From assembly GCA_943908405.1 (NCBI GenBank), contig CALTTE010000003.1:1-64000 (forward strand): a stretch of 64,000 bases of DNA, written 5' to 3'. Shown piece by piece: positions 18,579 through 28,700 of the stretch. The stretch's first letter is position 1. Each line of letters opens with the position of its first letter. Origin of the DNA: an uncultured Moraxella sp. GTDB taxonomy: Bacteria > Pseudomonadota > Gammaproteobacteria > Pseudomonadales > Moraxellaceae. Below the pieces are notes generated by a model. That model had not been told where the DNA came from. It worked only from the letters and a program-made list of their open reading frames with translations, and ran no database searches. Both the position numbers and the translations under genes were made by a program.

Positions 18579-19070
18579 TCACTGGCTAAATTTTTGGGCA
18601 AACGCTTGTAGTACACAAGGGGGTACAAATTTTGTCGTATCGCCGCCCAATTTGGCAATCTCTCGCACAAGCGTTGATGAGATAAAGGCAAATTGGGTAT
18701 CTGGGGTCAAAAACACGCTTTCAAATGCTGGGCTTAATTGGCGGTTCATACTAGCCAGCCCAAATTCATACTCAAAATCAGACACCGCCCGAAGCCCCCG
18801 AAGTACAGCACGGGCGTTGTGTTTTTTTAATAAATCTACCAATAAACCATCAAAACCTACAAGGGTGATTTTGTCATCATCAATATTGGCATCTTGTAGG
18901 CTTTGTTTGACAAGGGCAAGGCGAGTCTCAAAGTCAAATAAGGGCGTTTTGTGGTGTCCGATGGCAACGGCGATAATCAGATGGTCAAATAATTGTAATG
19001 CCCGCTTAATCAAATCCAAATGCCCATTGGTGATGGGGTCAAATGTGCCAGGATATAATACCGTTGCCAT
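18579..19070 (-). CDS. coaD: Phosphopantetheine adenylyltransferase
   Basis: Penultimate step of coenzyme A synthesis, transferring AMP from ATP to 4'-phosphopantetheine. The nucleotidyltransferase signature YPGTFDPITNGHLDLI is at residues 6-21 and contains the T/HxGH-type site. RGLRAVSDFEYE (about 87-98) and ISSTLVREIA (about 128-137) are CoaD-specific. Starting at 19070 (MATVLYPGTF) gives 163 residues, the usual length. The in-frame ATG at 19100 would add ten residues not typical of the family. Confidence 0.95.
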   Translation of the reverse strand: MATVLYPGTFDPITNGHLDLIKRALQLFDHLIIAVAIGHHKTPLFDFETRLALVKQSLQDANIDDDKITLVGFDGLLVDLLKKHNARAVLRGLRAVSDFEYEFGLASMNRQLSPAFESVFLTPDTQFAFISSTLVREIAKLGGDTTKFVPPCVLQAFAQKFSQ

Positions 19071-19169
19071 CAATGTTTTGCCTGTCGCCAAAATCGCCAT
19101 TATACCATATTTGCTTTGGTGCTTAATGCTTGTTTGGTGATTGTTTGTCTGATGATTTTTGTATGATGG

Positions 19170-19997
19170 TTATTCGTTGGGTAGTTGCTCGCTTTGGTCT
19201 GTTGTTTGTGGTGATTTGACATTTGCCAAATGGGATAAAAACGCCTGATGGCGTGGGCTACCATCGCTGTCGGTGAGTGTGGCAAGATAGGCTAAGGTGT
19301 CTTGTTCAATGGCGTTGGCGTCTTGCTCGTTTAGTTGTCCATACAATAATTGCCAACGCAAATAAATCAGCCACGTATTAACCACATCGCTTTCGCAATA
19401 ACGGCATAAATCTGCCCAATGGTTGTTTTGTACCATTGGCAATACTTGATTGCCATCAACGCCCCCTTTGCCAGCAAAGCCACAAAGGCTGGCAATCACG
19501 TCTAATTTTTGGCTGTTGCCAAAACTGCCTATTTTCATTTTGTCCATCAAGTCAATATGGGCAGTGCTGTAGCGGTTTAGGTAGCCGTTTTTGTGGTCAT
19601 TGAAAAGATGGGGGGCGGACAGTCGGTGGTGCAAACTACGATACGCCAAAACAGGTATATCAAAGCCTGCCCCGTTCCACGATACCAAAATGGGCTTTTT
19701 GTCAATGGCTTTTAAAAAGGTCTCTAAAATCGTCTGTTCGTCCATCTCATTAAGCGATAGCGACCTAAGTTTAAATTGTCGTTTGTCAAGATTTACCCAA
19801 AGCACCGACAAACAAACAATCTTATGTAAAGGATATTGCATAAAACTCTTACCTGTCTCGGCTTCACGCAAGGCAATCAAGGCGGTCATTGCGTCATCAT
19901 CAGACAAGGTGTCAAGCTCTGGATACAGCTGTTTGGCGGTGGTCAAATCTGGTATGGTCTCAATATCAAAAACCAAAATGGGGGTGTTAAAGTTCAT
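19170..19997 (-). CDS. Predicted 3'-5' exonuclease, PolB-like DnaQ fold
   Basis: The DnaQ-like exonuclease motifs are present: Exo I FDIETIPD near residue 10, Exo II LVSWNGAGFDIPVL near 107, and Exo III YCESDVVNTW near 208. The family is the stand-alone PolB-like exonucleases (PF10108 type). Length is 275 residues, and AGGAAA lies just before the ATG at 19997. No polymerase domain is attached. A role in DNA repair or processing is likely but its substrate is unknown. It lies downstream of the restriction-modification gene on the same strand, 41 bp apart. Confidence 0.82.
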   Translation of the reverse strand: MNFNTPILVFDIETIPDLTTAKQLYPELDTLSDDDAMTALIALREAETGKSFMQYPLHKIVCLSVLWVNLDKRQFKLRSLSLNEMDEQTILETFLKAIDKKPILVSWNGAGFDIPVLAYRSLHHRLSAPHLFNDHKNGYLNRYSTAHIDLMDKMKIGSFGNSQKLDVIASLCGFAGKGGVDGNQVLPMVQNNHWADLCRYCESDVVNTWLIYLRWQLLYGQLNEQDANAIEQDTLAYLATLTDSDGSPRHQAFLSHLANVKSPQTTDQSEQLPNE

Positions 19998-20038
19998 CAA
20001 TTTTCCTAAATAACTTTCCTAAAAATCGGTTTATTATA

Positions 20039-23000
20039 TCAGTTTAAATACCGCTCCAATACCGCCTTTTTGCGGTCGGTCGCCTTATTCATTATTGCTT
20101 GGGCGGTTTGGATTTGGTTTTCTAGGGTTTCAATTTGGGCGATGATTTGGGTTTGAATTTCTGTAGAAAAAATCGGAACGGTCATATTCAATAAGTTTTT
20201 TTGTGTTAATTGATTGATTGAAACGGTTGCTGTAAGCTGTTCAACTTGTCTTAAAAACAAATTGCTTTGCATACATAAATGTAGCCATTTGCCAATATCA
20301 CTTCTACAAATCGCCATAAAAGCACCAAAAGTCATCGGCTCTTTGAGTTTTGAAATGTAGGCGGATTTTCCCAACAGATTTTTACTGCCATTTCTAACGC
20401 AAACTAAAACATCGCCTTCTTGTACAAATAACTTTTCGGGTATGTTGCAATTAACTCTTACTTGGTCTTTAAAGTCTAAAGCATTGTTTTGAATATTTGA
20501 TGAACGTAGCACAAGCACGCCATCATTGCAAATATGTTCTGGTTTATAAGTTAGCCCTATATAAGAATGACACAACTCCCCAATCTTAACCAGACGCCCC
20601 CTCCCCTGTAAATACAACACTTCCAAGTCGTCAAAGATTTGGGCGATTTTTTGGCGGTAGGTTTCTATTGCCATTCGGCTGTTTTCATATTCTTGGTCAA
20701 TTTGTTCGCATTCATTGACGATTTGTTGTTGGATTGGTAGCGGTGGTAGGGGGATTTTGATATTGGATAAAGTAGCTAGGTTAATATGTTTAACACCTGA
20801 ATTGTTGGTTAGATTGGATAAGTCAATGTTTGAAGTTTGAAAGTAGTAAGCAAAAAATTCGGGGGAAATTAATTCGCCTAATACTAAAGATTTAATTTGT
20901 TGATTTGTGGTTAAGGGTATTCTATTTATACCAATTTTACCTAGAGTTGCAGTGCAAGACAACAAAACGCTATTAACAGGAATAAGTTTAATTTTTTTAT
21001 CATTTAAGGCTTTGTTGGATATAAATTGACTAGCGGTATTGATATTTATGTTATTTTCTTTAAAGTCTGGAGTTGTAAACCATAAAATATCATTAGAGTT
21101 CCAGTATTCTTTTATAGATTTAGATGGGGTTTTTCCTTCTATAATATCAAGGCATAAATCACCTATTTTTACTAATGGATATTTACTCTCAATCTCCACT
21201 TTCTTTTGCAGGCTGGTTTTAATGGCTTTATTAAATGTCGCCAAATCAAAACTTAGCATATCGCTACTGTTTAGCACATAGGCATAGTTTTGTAAATGCT
21301 CGCTGATTGGTGGGTTTTGGTCGGTAAACATTTGGCGGATATGGCTTGCCAGCGTGTTATCGGCAAAGCGGTCGGCGTGATGATATAGCAGTCCGCCAGC
21401 ATTGATGATTTGAATGCCTTCATTACCCTTGCGGTTGCTCCAGTCATAGCCCAAAAAGTGCTTTTGCCCTGCATTGTCGCTTGGGGCGTTGATAATCAGT
21501 GTTTTTTGGGCATAAGTTAGGGCAAAAAATTGCAATTTTTCTTGTTCTTGTGCTGTAAATTTTTCCCAAAATTTGAGTAAACGTTGGGCGTTTTGCTCAT
21601 CAATGGGCAGTTTGGCATCGGCTTTGTTGAGTGTGATTTTGCTTAAAATATAGTCTCGTTGTAAGGCGATGTATTCGTCATCTATGGCGTTTAGCTCATC
21701 AAAGGTCAAGGTCTTTAGACGCAAGCGGTCATAAAGCTCCTTTGGGGTGCCTATCGTTTGCAAATAACGCTCGTAAATTACGCTATCGCCCCAAGCGGTC
21801 AAATCATTGTTTGTAAAAATAGCCGTGGCGGTATCTTTGGCTTGCCCAAGCCTTGTCGGTGGGTATTTAAACTTTTCTAAAAACAAAATCACGGTATTGG
21901 TGCCTGTCGCCCCAAAGGTTTTACTGCCCAAATTGACAATGGCACGAAAATAAAAATGCTGAAGTAGTAGCGTGCGTGCCGATGTGTAGCTGGTGCTGTC
22001 ATTGCTTAAAATACTGGACGGCAAAATGACCGCCGCTATTGCTTCGGATTTTAACAGCTGTTTGATGCGTTCACAAAACAAGACTTCAATCTCGCCGCTG
22101 TCGTTTGAGATGTGGTCTAAAAGGGCAAAATCGTTGTTTTTTAAGCCCAAATGCGATTTGAATTTTTTGACCGAATACGGCGGATTGGCAACCAAAATAT
22201 CAAATTGTTCATTGCTGATGTGTTCGTGATTGTCCAGTCCGTCGCCAAAAACAATGTTGCTTTTGCCTGCCCCATTCATAAACATAGACACCTTTGAGAC
22301 ACGAGCCAAACGGTAATCTTTTTCTATGCCAAAAATACTCTGTGCCGTCCAGTCGTTGTTATCGCTTGGCTTGTGGGCGTTAATCGCTTCCACCGCCTCG
22401 GTCAAAAAATGTCCAGAACCGCAAGCATAATCAATCACTTTGGGGTAGTCGTCATTGCGGTCAAAAAAGCCTTGTATGGGTAAACTGTCCCAAATAAAGC
22501 GAGTGATTGGCTGTGGGGTAAAAAATTGCCCTTCGTTTTGTTTAAAGCCTTTGTTTAATAATTGTTCAAACAAATCACCCAAAAACTGGTCTTTGTTGTT
22601 ATAAACAATTTTGTATTTTTCAAATAATTGCACCATTTCTACCAAAATTTTGCCATTTTGCAAAAACAATTCACGGTTATGAATTTCTTTAAAGGCAAAA
22701 TCACCGTTGGTATAAAATTTGAGTTTTTTAATGGTGTCTTTTAATTCGTCAATGGCGTTTTTTCTGTCGCCGCCTTGATAGCGAGCAAAGACATCATCGG
22801 CAAAATCGTCCGCCACATAAAAAATCTCCTCGCCCATAAATTTGTCCATACCGTCTTTGTACAATCGTTGTAGGCGGTCTTGCAGACTTTCGTAGCTGTC
22901 TTGAGTGGTCTTGTATTGAAAGGCAACCTCATTGTCTTGGTCTTTGTCGGATTCGTCCACCAATTTACAAATAAACAAGGCAATCAAGCGGTTAAAGGCG

Positions 23001-23809
23001 TTTTCTTTGTCGGATACGGCGTTGTGGCGTAAAATCTCTTCAAATTGATTGATGAGCTTGTCGTCAGGATTAAAAGGAATTAAGTCTTTGATACGCAAAG
23101 GCTTAACGCCAATGTGATAAGCGGTGCTGTCCTCCCCAAAAATCAAGCCATTGTATAAATGCGTGCCATAAGTATCCACCCAAACTTTGTGCAGTGCTGA
23201 TACATTGGTGGCGTTTTGATACAAGGCAATGCTTGGGTCGGTTTGGGCAACTTCCTTGGTGTTTTCGTCATCTTGGCAAAAAATAATGTCGTCTTTATAA
23301 ATGACCTTGCTTTGCTCTGAGCTTGTATCTATGTTGGAGGCATAAAGTGATAACCATTGGGTGTTGCGGTCTTGTTGCCAATAACTGAATAATTGTCCGC
23401 CGTCAGTCTTTAAGGTGTCCAGTGCCGTTTTGTAGGCTTTGCCATAGGTTTTGCATTCAATGATAAGCAAAATATTTTTGTCATCGTCCTTATAAACGCA
23501 AATATCCGCCCGCCCGCTTTTTTGGCTATGCCCCAGTTGCCAGCGTTTTTCAAGTTCAATATGTTGGGGTGAATACCCCTTTTGTAACAAACGATGCACG
23601 CATTCAAATACCACAAAATTTTCATTATCCGAAAAATTACAGGTTTGCCGTTCATTGACAATCAGCCCTTCATCTTCTGGGTAAATCAGTAATTGCTTAT
23701 CAAAATCTACTTGTAGTGTCGCCTTGCCAATGGTTTTTGACCAAAGATTGTTGTTTTGGCTAAAGTTTAATAGTGTTAATAAGGTGGGTAGGTTGTCTTT
23801 GGTAATCAT
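20039..23809 (-). CDS. Single-chain restriction-modification-specificity enzyme (type IIG/IIB-like)
   Basis: One 1256-residue polypeptide combines three activities. The N-terminus has a PD-(D/E)xK nuclease core, GRADICVY then IIECK (Asp102, Glu118, Lys120), as in HsdR N-domains. The centre is an N6-adenine methyltransferase: DYACGSGHFLTEA (about 460-472) binds SAM and NPPY (542-545) is the catalytic motif. The C-terminus resembles HsdS, with two target-recognition domains (about 877-1060 and 1080-1256) separated by helical spacers, each ending in a PLPPLPIQQQI- or TEIQTQII-like region. Two recognition domains predict a split DNA target. No separate hsd genes adjoin it. Confidence 0.88.
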   Translation of the reverse strand: MITKDNLPTLLTLLNFSQNNNLWSKTIGKATLQVDFDKQLLIYPEDEGLIVNERQTCNFSDNENFVVFECVHRLLQKGYSPQHIELEKRWQLGHSQKSGRADICVYKDDDKNILLIIECKTYGKAYKTALDTLKTDGGQLFSYWQQDRNTQWLSLYASNIDTSSEQSKVIYKDDIIFCQDDENTKEVAQTDPSIALYQNATNVSALHKVWVDTYGTHLYNGLIFGEDSTAYHIGVKPLRIKDLIPFNPDDKLINQFEEILRHNAVSDKENAFNRLIALFICKLVDESDKDQDNEVAFQYKTTQDSYESLQDRLQRLYKDGMDKFMGEEIFYVADDFADDVFARYQGGDRKNAIDELKDTIKKLKFYTNGDFAFKEIHNRELFLQNGKILVEMVQLFEKYKIVYNNKDQFLGDLFEQLLNKGFKQNEGQFFTPQPITRFIWDSLPIQGFFDRNDDYPKVIDYACGSGHFLTEAVEAINAHKPSDNNDWTAQSIFGIEKDYRLARVSKVSMFMNGAGKSNIVFGDGLDNHEHISNEQFDILVANPPYSVKKFKSHLGLKNNDFALLDHISNDSGEIEVLFCERIKQLLKSEAIAAVILPSSILSNDSTSYTSARTLLLQHFYFRAIVNLGSKTFGATGTNTVILFLEKFKYPPTRLGQAKDTATAIFTNNDLTAWGDSVIYERYLQTIGTPKELYDRLRLKTLTFDELNAIDDEYIALQRDYILSKITLNKADAKLPIDEQNAQRLLKFWEKFTAQEQEKLQFFALTYAQKTLIINAPSDNAGQKHFLGYDWSNRKGNEGIQIINAGGLLYHHADRFADNTLASHIRQMFTDQNPPISEHLQNYAYVLNSSDMLSFDLATFNKAIKTSLQKKVEIESKYPLVKIGDLCLDIIEGKTPSKSIKEYWNSNDILWFTTPDFKENNININTASQFISNKALNDKKIKLIPVNSVLLSCTATLGKIGINRIPLTTNQQIKSLVLGELISPEFFAYYFQTSNIDLSNLTNNSGVKHINLATLSNIKIPLPPLPIQQQIVNECEQIDQEYENSRMAIETYRQKIAQIFDDLEVLYLQGRGRLVKIGELCHSYIGLTYKPEHICNDGVLVLRSSNIQNNALDFKDQVRVNCNIPEKLFVQEGDVLVCVRNGSKNLLGKSAYISKLKEPMTFGAFMAICRSDIGKWLHLCMQSNLFLRQVEQLTATVSINQLTQKNLLNMTVPIFSTEIQTQIIAQIETLENQIQTAQAIMNKATDRKKAVLERYLN

Positions 23810-24120
23810 AGTATTGTCTTATTAGGTGAAAATGCCAAATATTGGGTTGAATTTGGTGTTTTGGTTGCCTTGTTTTTTGGGTATTAAGGTTAAAAATTAA
23901 CAGTTAATTATTGGTTGGATTGCTGGTTGGATTGCTGGTTGGTATTTAAGCCTTAGCCAAATGGGTTAAATGTTTTAAGCCAAACAATTTAATTAAAGCA
24001 TATAAGTTTTGGTGGATAATTTTAGCATACAAACCATTGGTAGACCAATCTGGGCAGACCAATAATATAGATAAACCAACAGCACGGCAATCAATGGCTA
24101 TCGGTGTTACTTGGTACGCT
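23810..24120. other. Spacer with 12-bp repeat, upstream of the R-M gene
   Basis: The unit TGGTTGGATTGC is repeated at 23912-23923 and 23924-23935 with a partial third copy. No gene was seen. The promoter of the restriction-modification gene should be here on the minus strand. Confidence 0.5.
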
Positions 24121-24408
24121 CTAGGCAAGCAGCAGCGATGGCAAAATAACCAACAACGCCCCACCAATAAGCAAACCAAACCAAATCAGGGTATTATCGC
24201 CAAAGCGTCTAAGCAAAGTAAAATACCCCCAAGCATACAACGCCGCCAACATAGAGCCAATGACCCCGCCCAAAAAAGGCGTACCAAACATCAGCATAAG
24301 CCCCAAATGTGCCACGCCAAAAGCCCCTGCCCAGCCCTAGGTAGGGTAGGATTTGCCCAGCGTGTCCAGCCCATAAGCAAAGGCGATGAGTAATAAAATG
24401 GACATCAT
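24121..24408 (-). pseudogene. Small membrane protein interrupted by an in-frame TAG
   Basis: On the minus strand a frame starts at ATG 24408 (MMSILLLIAFAYGLDTLGK...), meets TAG at 24337-24339, and continues in the same frame as GWAGAFGVAHLGLMLMFGTP, followed by hydrophobic segments, to TAG at 24121. Without the inner stop the product would be about 95 residues with three membrane helices. Frame and hydrophobic pattern continue across the stop, which suggests a nonsense substitution. GTG at 24315, behind an AGGGG, could restart translation, so a functional C-terminal 64-residue protein is possible. Family unknown. Confidence 0.5.
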
Positions 24409-24651
24409 AAGATTTTGTTTCCGTGTTGGTGGTGAGATTTGGCTTAATTTTTTATCTTTAACGTTTTTGGGCTTAACGCTTGTTAGGCTTAATTTTAGAT
24501 TATCAATAAATTGCCACGATAAGCCATTATAAGCGATGATTGGTAATGGTAACAAGTTTTAGGTTGCTTGCTCTTGTTGGTTCATTACTATTCGTTCAAC
24601 CATTCGTTCATTGCTATTGCTTGGCTGTTTAATATTTTAAAGATTGCACAT

Positions 24652-25548
24652 TTAGCCATTATCTTGCCCAAAAAGCCCTGTGGACAAATACCTATCGCCT
24701 CTGTCGCACACAATAAAAACAATCACCGCCTTGGGGTTATTTTGGGCGATTTGATGGGCTGCCCACGCCGCCCCACCTGATGACACGCCGGCAAAAATCC
24801 CCTCATTTTTGGCAAGATTACGCATTGCTTGCTCGGCATCGCTTTGTTTGATGTCTATAATGGTATCCACCAAATTTGGCTCAAAGATTTGGGGGAGATA
24901 ATCAGGCGACCAGCGACGAATGCCTGCAATGCTTGCTCCTGCTTCAGGTTGTAATCCAATAAGCTGTATGGCAGGATTTTGTTCTTTTAAGAATTGCCCA
25001 ACGCCCATTATGGTGCCTGTTGTGCCCATACTGCTGACAAAATGGGTGATTTTACCATTTGTTTGTGCCCAAATTTCAGGGCCTGTGGTGCGATAATGGG
25101 CTAATTTATTGTCGCTGTTATTAAATTGGTCTAGCACAATCCCCTTGCCTTGTGTTTGCAAATGGGTTGCCAAATCCCGTGCCGACTCCATATCGTCTGT
25201 TTCAATCAAGGTTGCCCCATAGGCACGCATCGCATCTTTACGCTCTTGGGTGGCATTGCTGGGCATAATTAAGGTCATCTTAAGCCCCATCATCGCCGAC
25301 ACCATTGCCAAAGCAATGCCTGTGTTACCGCTTGTGGCCTCTATTAGGCGATCGCCTTGTTTGATTTGTCCACGTTTGATGGCTTCATTAATCATAAAAA
25401 AGGCAGGGCGGTCTTTGACAGAGCCTGCAGGATTATTGCCTTCTAGCTTGGCAAGTAAGGTGGCTTGGGTGTTTGTGTGGTTGAGTTTGACAAGGGGCGT
25501 ATTGCCGATACATTGAGCCAAAGAGGCATAAGTGGCAGAATGGGTCAT
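24652..25548 (-). CDS. cysM: Cysteine synthase B (O-acetylserine sulfhydrylase)
   Basis: PLP enzyme making cysteine from O-acetylserine and sulfide or thiosulfate. The PLP lysine is in NNPAGSVKDRPA (about residue 46), the substrate loop is EATSGNTGIAL, and SSMGTTGTIMG is the phosphate-binding loop. The sequence matches CysM better than CysK (RRWSPDYLPQIF region, 298 residues, C-terminal DRGDRYLSTGLF). It is transcribed away from the barA-like gene from a shared 187-bp intergenic region holding divergent promoters and a 16-bp repeat. Confidence 0.93.
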   Translation of the reverse strand: MTHSATYASLAQCIGNTPLVKLNHTNTQATLLAKLEGNNPAGSVKDRPAFFMINEAIKRGQIKQGDRLIEATSGNTGIALAMVSAMMGLKMTLIMPSNATQERKDAMRAYGATLIETDDMESARDLATHLQTQGKGIVLDQFNNSDNKLAHYRTTGPEIWAQTNGKITHFVSSMGTTGTIMGVGQFLKEQNPAIQLIGLQPEAGASIAGIRRWSPDYLPQIFEPNLVDTIIDIKQSDAEQAMRNLAKNEGIFAGVSSGGAAWAAHQIAQNNPKAVIVFIVCDRGDRYLSTGLFGQDNG

Positions 25549-25575
25549 AAGGTTTATTTGATGTTAGTTTTGAAA

Positions 25576-25584
25576 ATTATAGCA
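25576..25584 (-). promoter_or_regulatory. Extended -10 promoter of cysM
   Basis: On the minus strand the sequence reads TGCTATAAT, a perfect extended -10 element, about 28 bp upstream of the ATG. No good -35 box is seen at 17 bp. Confidence 0.5.
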
Positions 25585-25602
25585 CAGCTTGATGGCAAAA
25601 AC

Positions 25603-25648
25603 TTATCGTTGGTTTGTTTTATCGTTGGTTTGTTTTATCGTTGGTTTA
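25603..25648. repeat. 16-bp tandem repeat inside the cysM/barA promoter region
   Basis: TTATCGTTGGTTTGTT occurs at 25603-25618 and 25619-25634, with a partial third copy (TTATCGTTGGTTTA) running into the -10 box of the plus-strand promoter. Confidence 0.95.
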
Positions 25649-25652
25649 TAAT
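25625..25652 (+). promoter_or_regulatory. Probable promoter of the barA-like gene
   Basis: TTGGTT (25625-25630) and TATAAT (25647-25652) are 16 bp apart. The -35 box lies in one repeat copy and the -10 at the end of the next. Confidence 0.5.
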
Positions 25653-25735
25653 GTTTGTATTGTTGTACTTTGGGTTGTTATACTTTGTATTATTGTACAA
25701 TAAACCCCTATCATCAATCCTATTAGAGACAAACA

Positions 25736-28700
25736 ATGCCAACAGACAAAGACCCCAAAAAGATTATACCGCTAAATGAGCCAACCAGATTACACAAAAA
25801 GCCGTCCAAGAAAGGGGTATACAATCGCTCACAAGTCCGCCCCGTCAAAAAATTAAACCCTGGCGATCAATCAACAAAAGCTCAAAAACGCCAAGCGTTA
25901 TTACAAAAACGCCAAACGATACAAAACCGCAGGCAAAACAAAAAATACCAAAGAATAGAAAAACATTATCGCTTTGGTATACGCAGTGCTTATGGGCAAC
26001 TGGTGCTACTTGTCTTTGTGCCGATTGGGGTTTTGGCAAGTGTTGGGGCGATATTGGTTTTTTTTGAGACCACAAGAGCGGTTAAAGCAGAACAAGATAC
26101 GCTGGCACAGGCGGCATTGATTCGTTATGAGCCGATTGTAAAACCGTTGCTTGGTAGTTTGACCAGTCAAGATGAGACGATTTTGCAAACCTATATTGAC
26201 GATATGGGGCTAAATGGCGTAACCAGTGCTTTATCACCCACCGATACCACAAGGCTAGAAAGGCGATACATAATGAATAGAATGTATCGTTTGCAATCCG
26301 ACCAGCACGTCAAACGCTTGGCAATCTTGGATAGCAAAGGCAAGCCGATGATGGTGGTAGGTTATGACAAGGACGCCGATTGGGGCGAATTTGACACCAA
26401 TGCCAACAGCATATGGCGATTGCCCACCGAGGTGGGGATAGCTTATGGTATGCCGATTTATATCAAAAGCGATGGGGTGGAGCATAAATTTTGGCTGTTT
26501 GTGGATATGGACAAAGAGCCTTTGACCATTGCTTATTATCGTATTTTTTTTGCATTGTTGATTACAGGGCTAAGTACGTTTTTATTGCTATTGTTTAGCT
26601 TGAATGTGTATTCAAAACGATGGATTGAGCCTGTGTATCAATTAAGGCTGTTTTTGCAAAAAGTGCAGACAAGTAATTTAAATCGCCCCTTTAAAGGGCG
26701 TGCCGATGGTGAATTTCATCTGTTAAAACGAGATTTAAACGCAATGTTTTTTCGCTTAAATGCCAGCTTTAAAAACCTTAAAAGCTATAGCGATCAAACC
26801 GAAGCGGATTTGCAACAAACCTTTGATGAGCTTGAGATGAAAAATATCTCAATGGGTCAAGCCCTAGAGCTTGCCGTTTCTAGTGGCGAGATAAAATCGG
26901 CGTTTTTGGCGAATATTAGCCACGAATTACGCACGCCTTTAAATGCCATTGATGGTTTTGTGAATTTGCTGGCTAGAGCTGACAATTTGGACAGCAAACA
27001 AATGCTGTATGTACAAACCATCAAAAAATCCTCGGCACATTTGTTGGCATTGATTGGCGATGTGCTGGATTTTTCTAAGATTGAGGCGGGCAAGCTTGTG
27101 ATAGAAAGCCGTGCTTTTGATTTTTATGAGCTGGTGTATGAGGTGGCAGATATGCTCTCGCCCACCGCTTTTGATAAGGGTTTAAGAATGGCGGTGGTGT
27201 ATTATTATGACGCCCCCACGCAGATTGTTGGTGATAAATTGCGTATCAAGCAAGTTTTGACCAATTTGCTTGGCAATGCCATTAAATTTACCGAAACAGG
27301 CAGGGTGTGGGTACAAGTAGCGATGGACAATGTTCAACTAGACAATGCTCAGTTAGGCAATGCTCAGTTAAGGGTATCGGTATCTGATACAGGGCGGGGC
27401 ATTGATAAAGAGACAGAAAATAAGCTGTTTCATAGCTTTGTGCAGGGGGATTTGTCGGTAACTCGTCGTTATGGCGGTACAGGCTTGGGGCTGGTGATTT
27501 GCAAGCAATTGATTGAGCTGATGGGTGGACAGATTGGGTTTTTGGACAACGCTCGTACAGGGGTTGCCAACAATGGGGCAACGTTTTGGTTTGATTTGCC
27601 TGTTGATGATGAATCTTGTGAACCGCCAATGGTTACTTTGCCAAGTTTAAATGTGCTAGGCTGGATTAGCGATGACAAGAACGTGGCGGTTTTGCGGGCA
27701 AGTTTATTGGATACATCGGTAACATTGACGTCCGCCAAATCGCTGGCACATTTGCTTGAGATGCTCACCCAAAACAACGCTTATGATTGGGTCATTGCCG
27801 ATAGTTTTGGACAACAAGGCGATGTAACGGCATTGCTTGCCCAAATTCGCTTGCATTATCAAGGTAAATTGATGGTGTTTGGCTATGAGGTTGGGCTTGA
27901 TGGTGAGCTTTTGGTACAAAACGGGGCTTATGCACTACACGAGCCATTGAATCGCCGTGAATTGTATGCGTTATTAACCAATCAAAGCGACACAGTGCCT
28001 GTCTCACAATGGCACGGCGTGCGAGTGCTGGCGGTGGACGACCATTTGCCCAATCTGTTGGTGTTAGAGGCACTGCTTTTGGAGCTTGGCATACAGATGG
28101 TACAAGCCAATTCTGGCTTTGTTGCCATTGATATAATGACTCGTGCCTATGAGACGATGAATACGCCAGCAGGTGATGATAATCGCATTGATTTGATTTT
28201 TATGGACATCTCAATGCCTGTGATGAGTGGTATCGCTGCCGCCATCGCCATTCGTAAAATTGAGTTAAGTCATAATGCTGTCTTTGTGCCTATTGTGGCA
28301 TTATCCGCCCACGGTCATTGGGACGAGATGGAAACGCTTTATCAATCGGGTATTAACGATTATGCCACGAAGCCCATCGCTCATCAAGAATTGGTGGCGT
28401 TATTGCAAAAATGGCTCAAAGACAAGCCACTCAAAGAAAAACCAAATGATACGCCAAATCTCAATAGCGACCAAGTGGCGATGGTATCGGCTGATGATGG
28501 CTTGTATGATCATCAACCATCAAATAATCATTTATTGACCACTCAAGCACCAATGCCTACCCCATTACCGCCCAACGAAACGCTCTTGCTATCGCCACCC
28601 AATCAAGCGATTGCCAAAAGCCATTTGGCTGTTGTGGACTTGACCGATGGCATCAAGCGAGCAGGGGGCAAAAGCGATATTGCGTTAAATTTGCTACAAT

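Noticed and set aside
20039..23809. Phase-variable restriction-modification gene
   Set aside because: No homopolymer run above about seven bases or tandem repeat of useful length was found in the coding region, so slippage switching is not supported.
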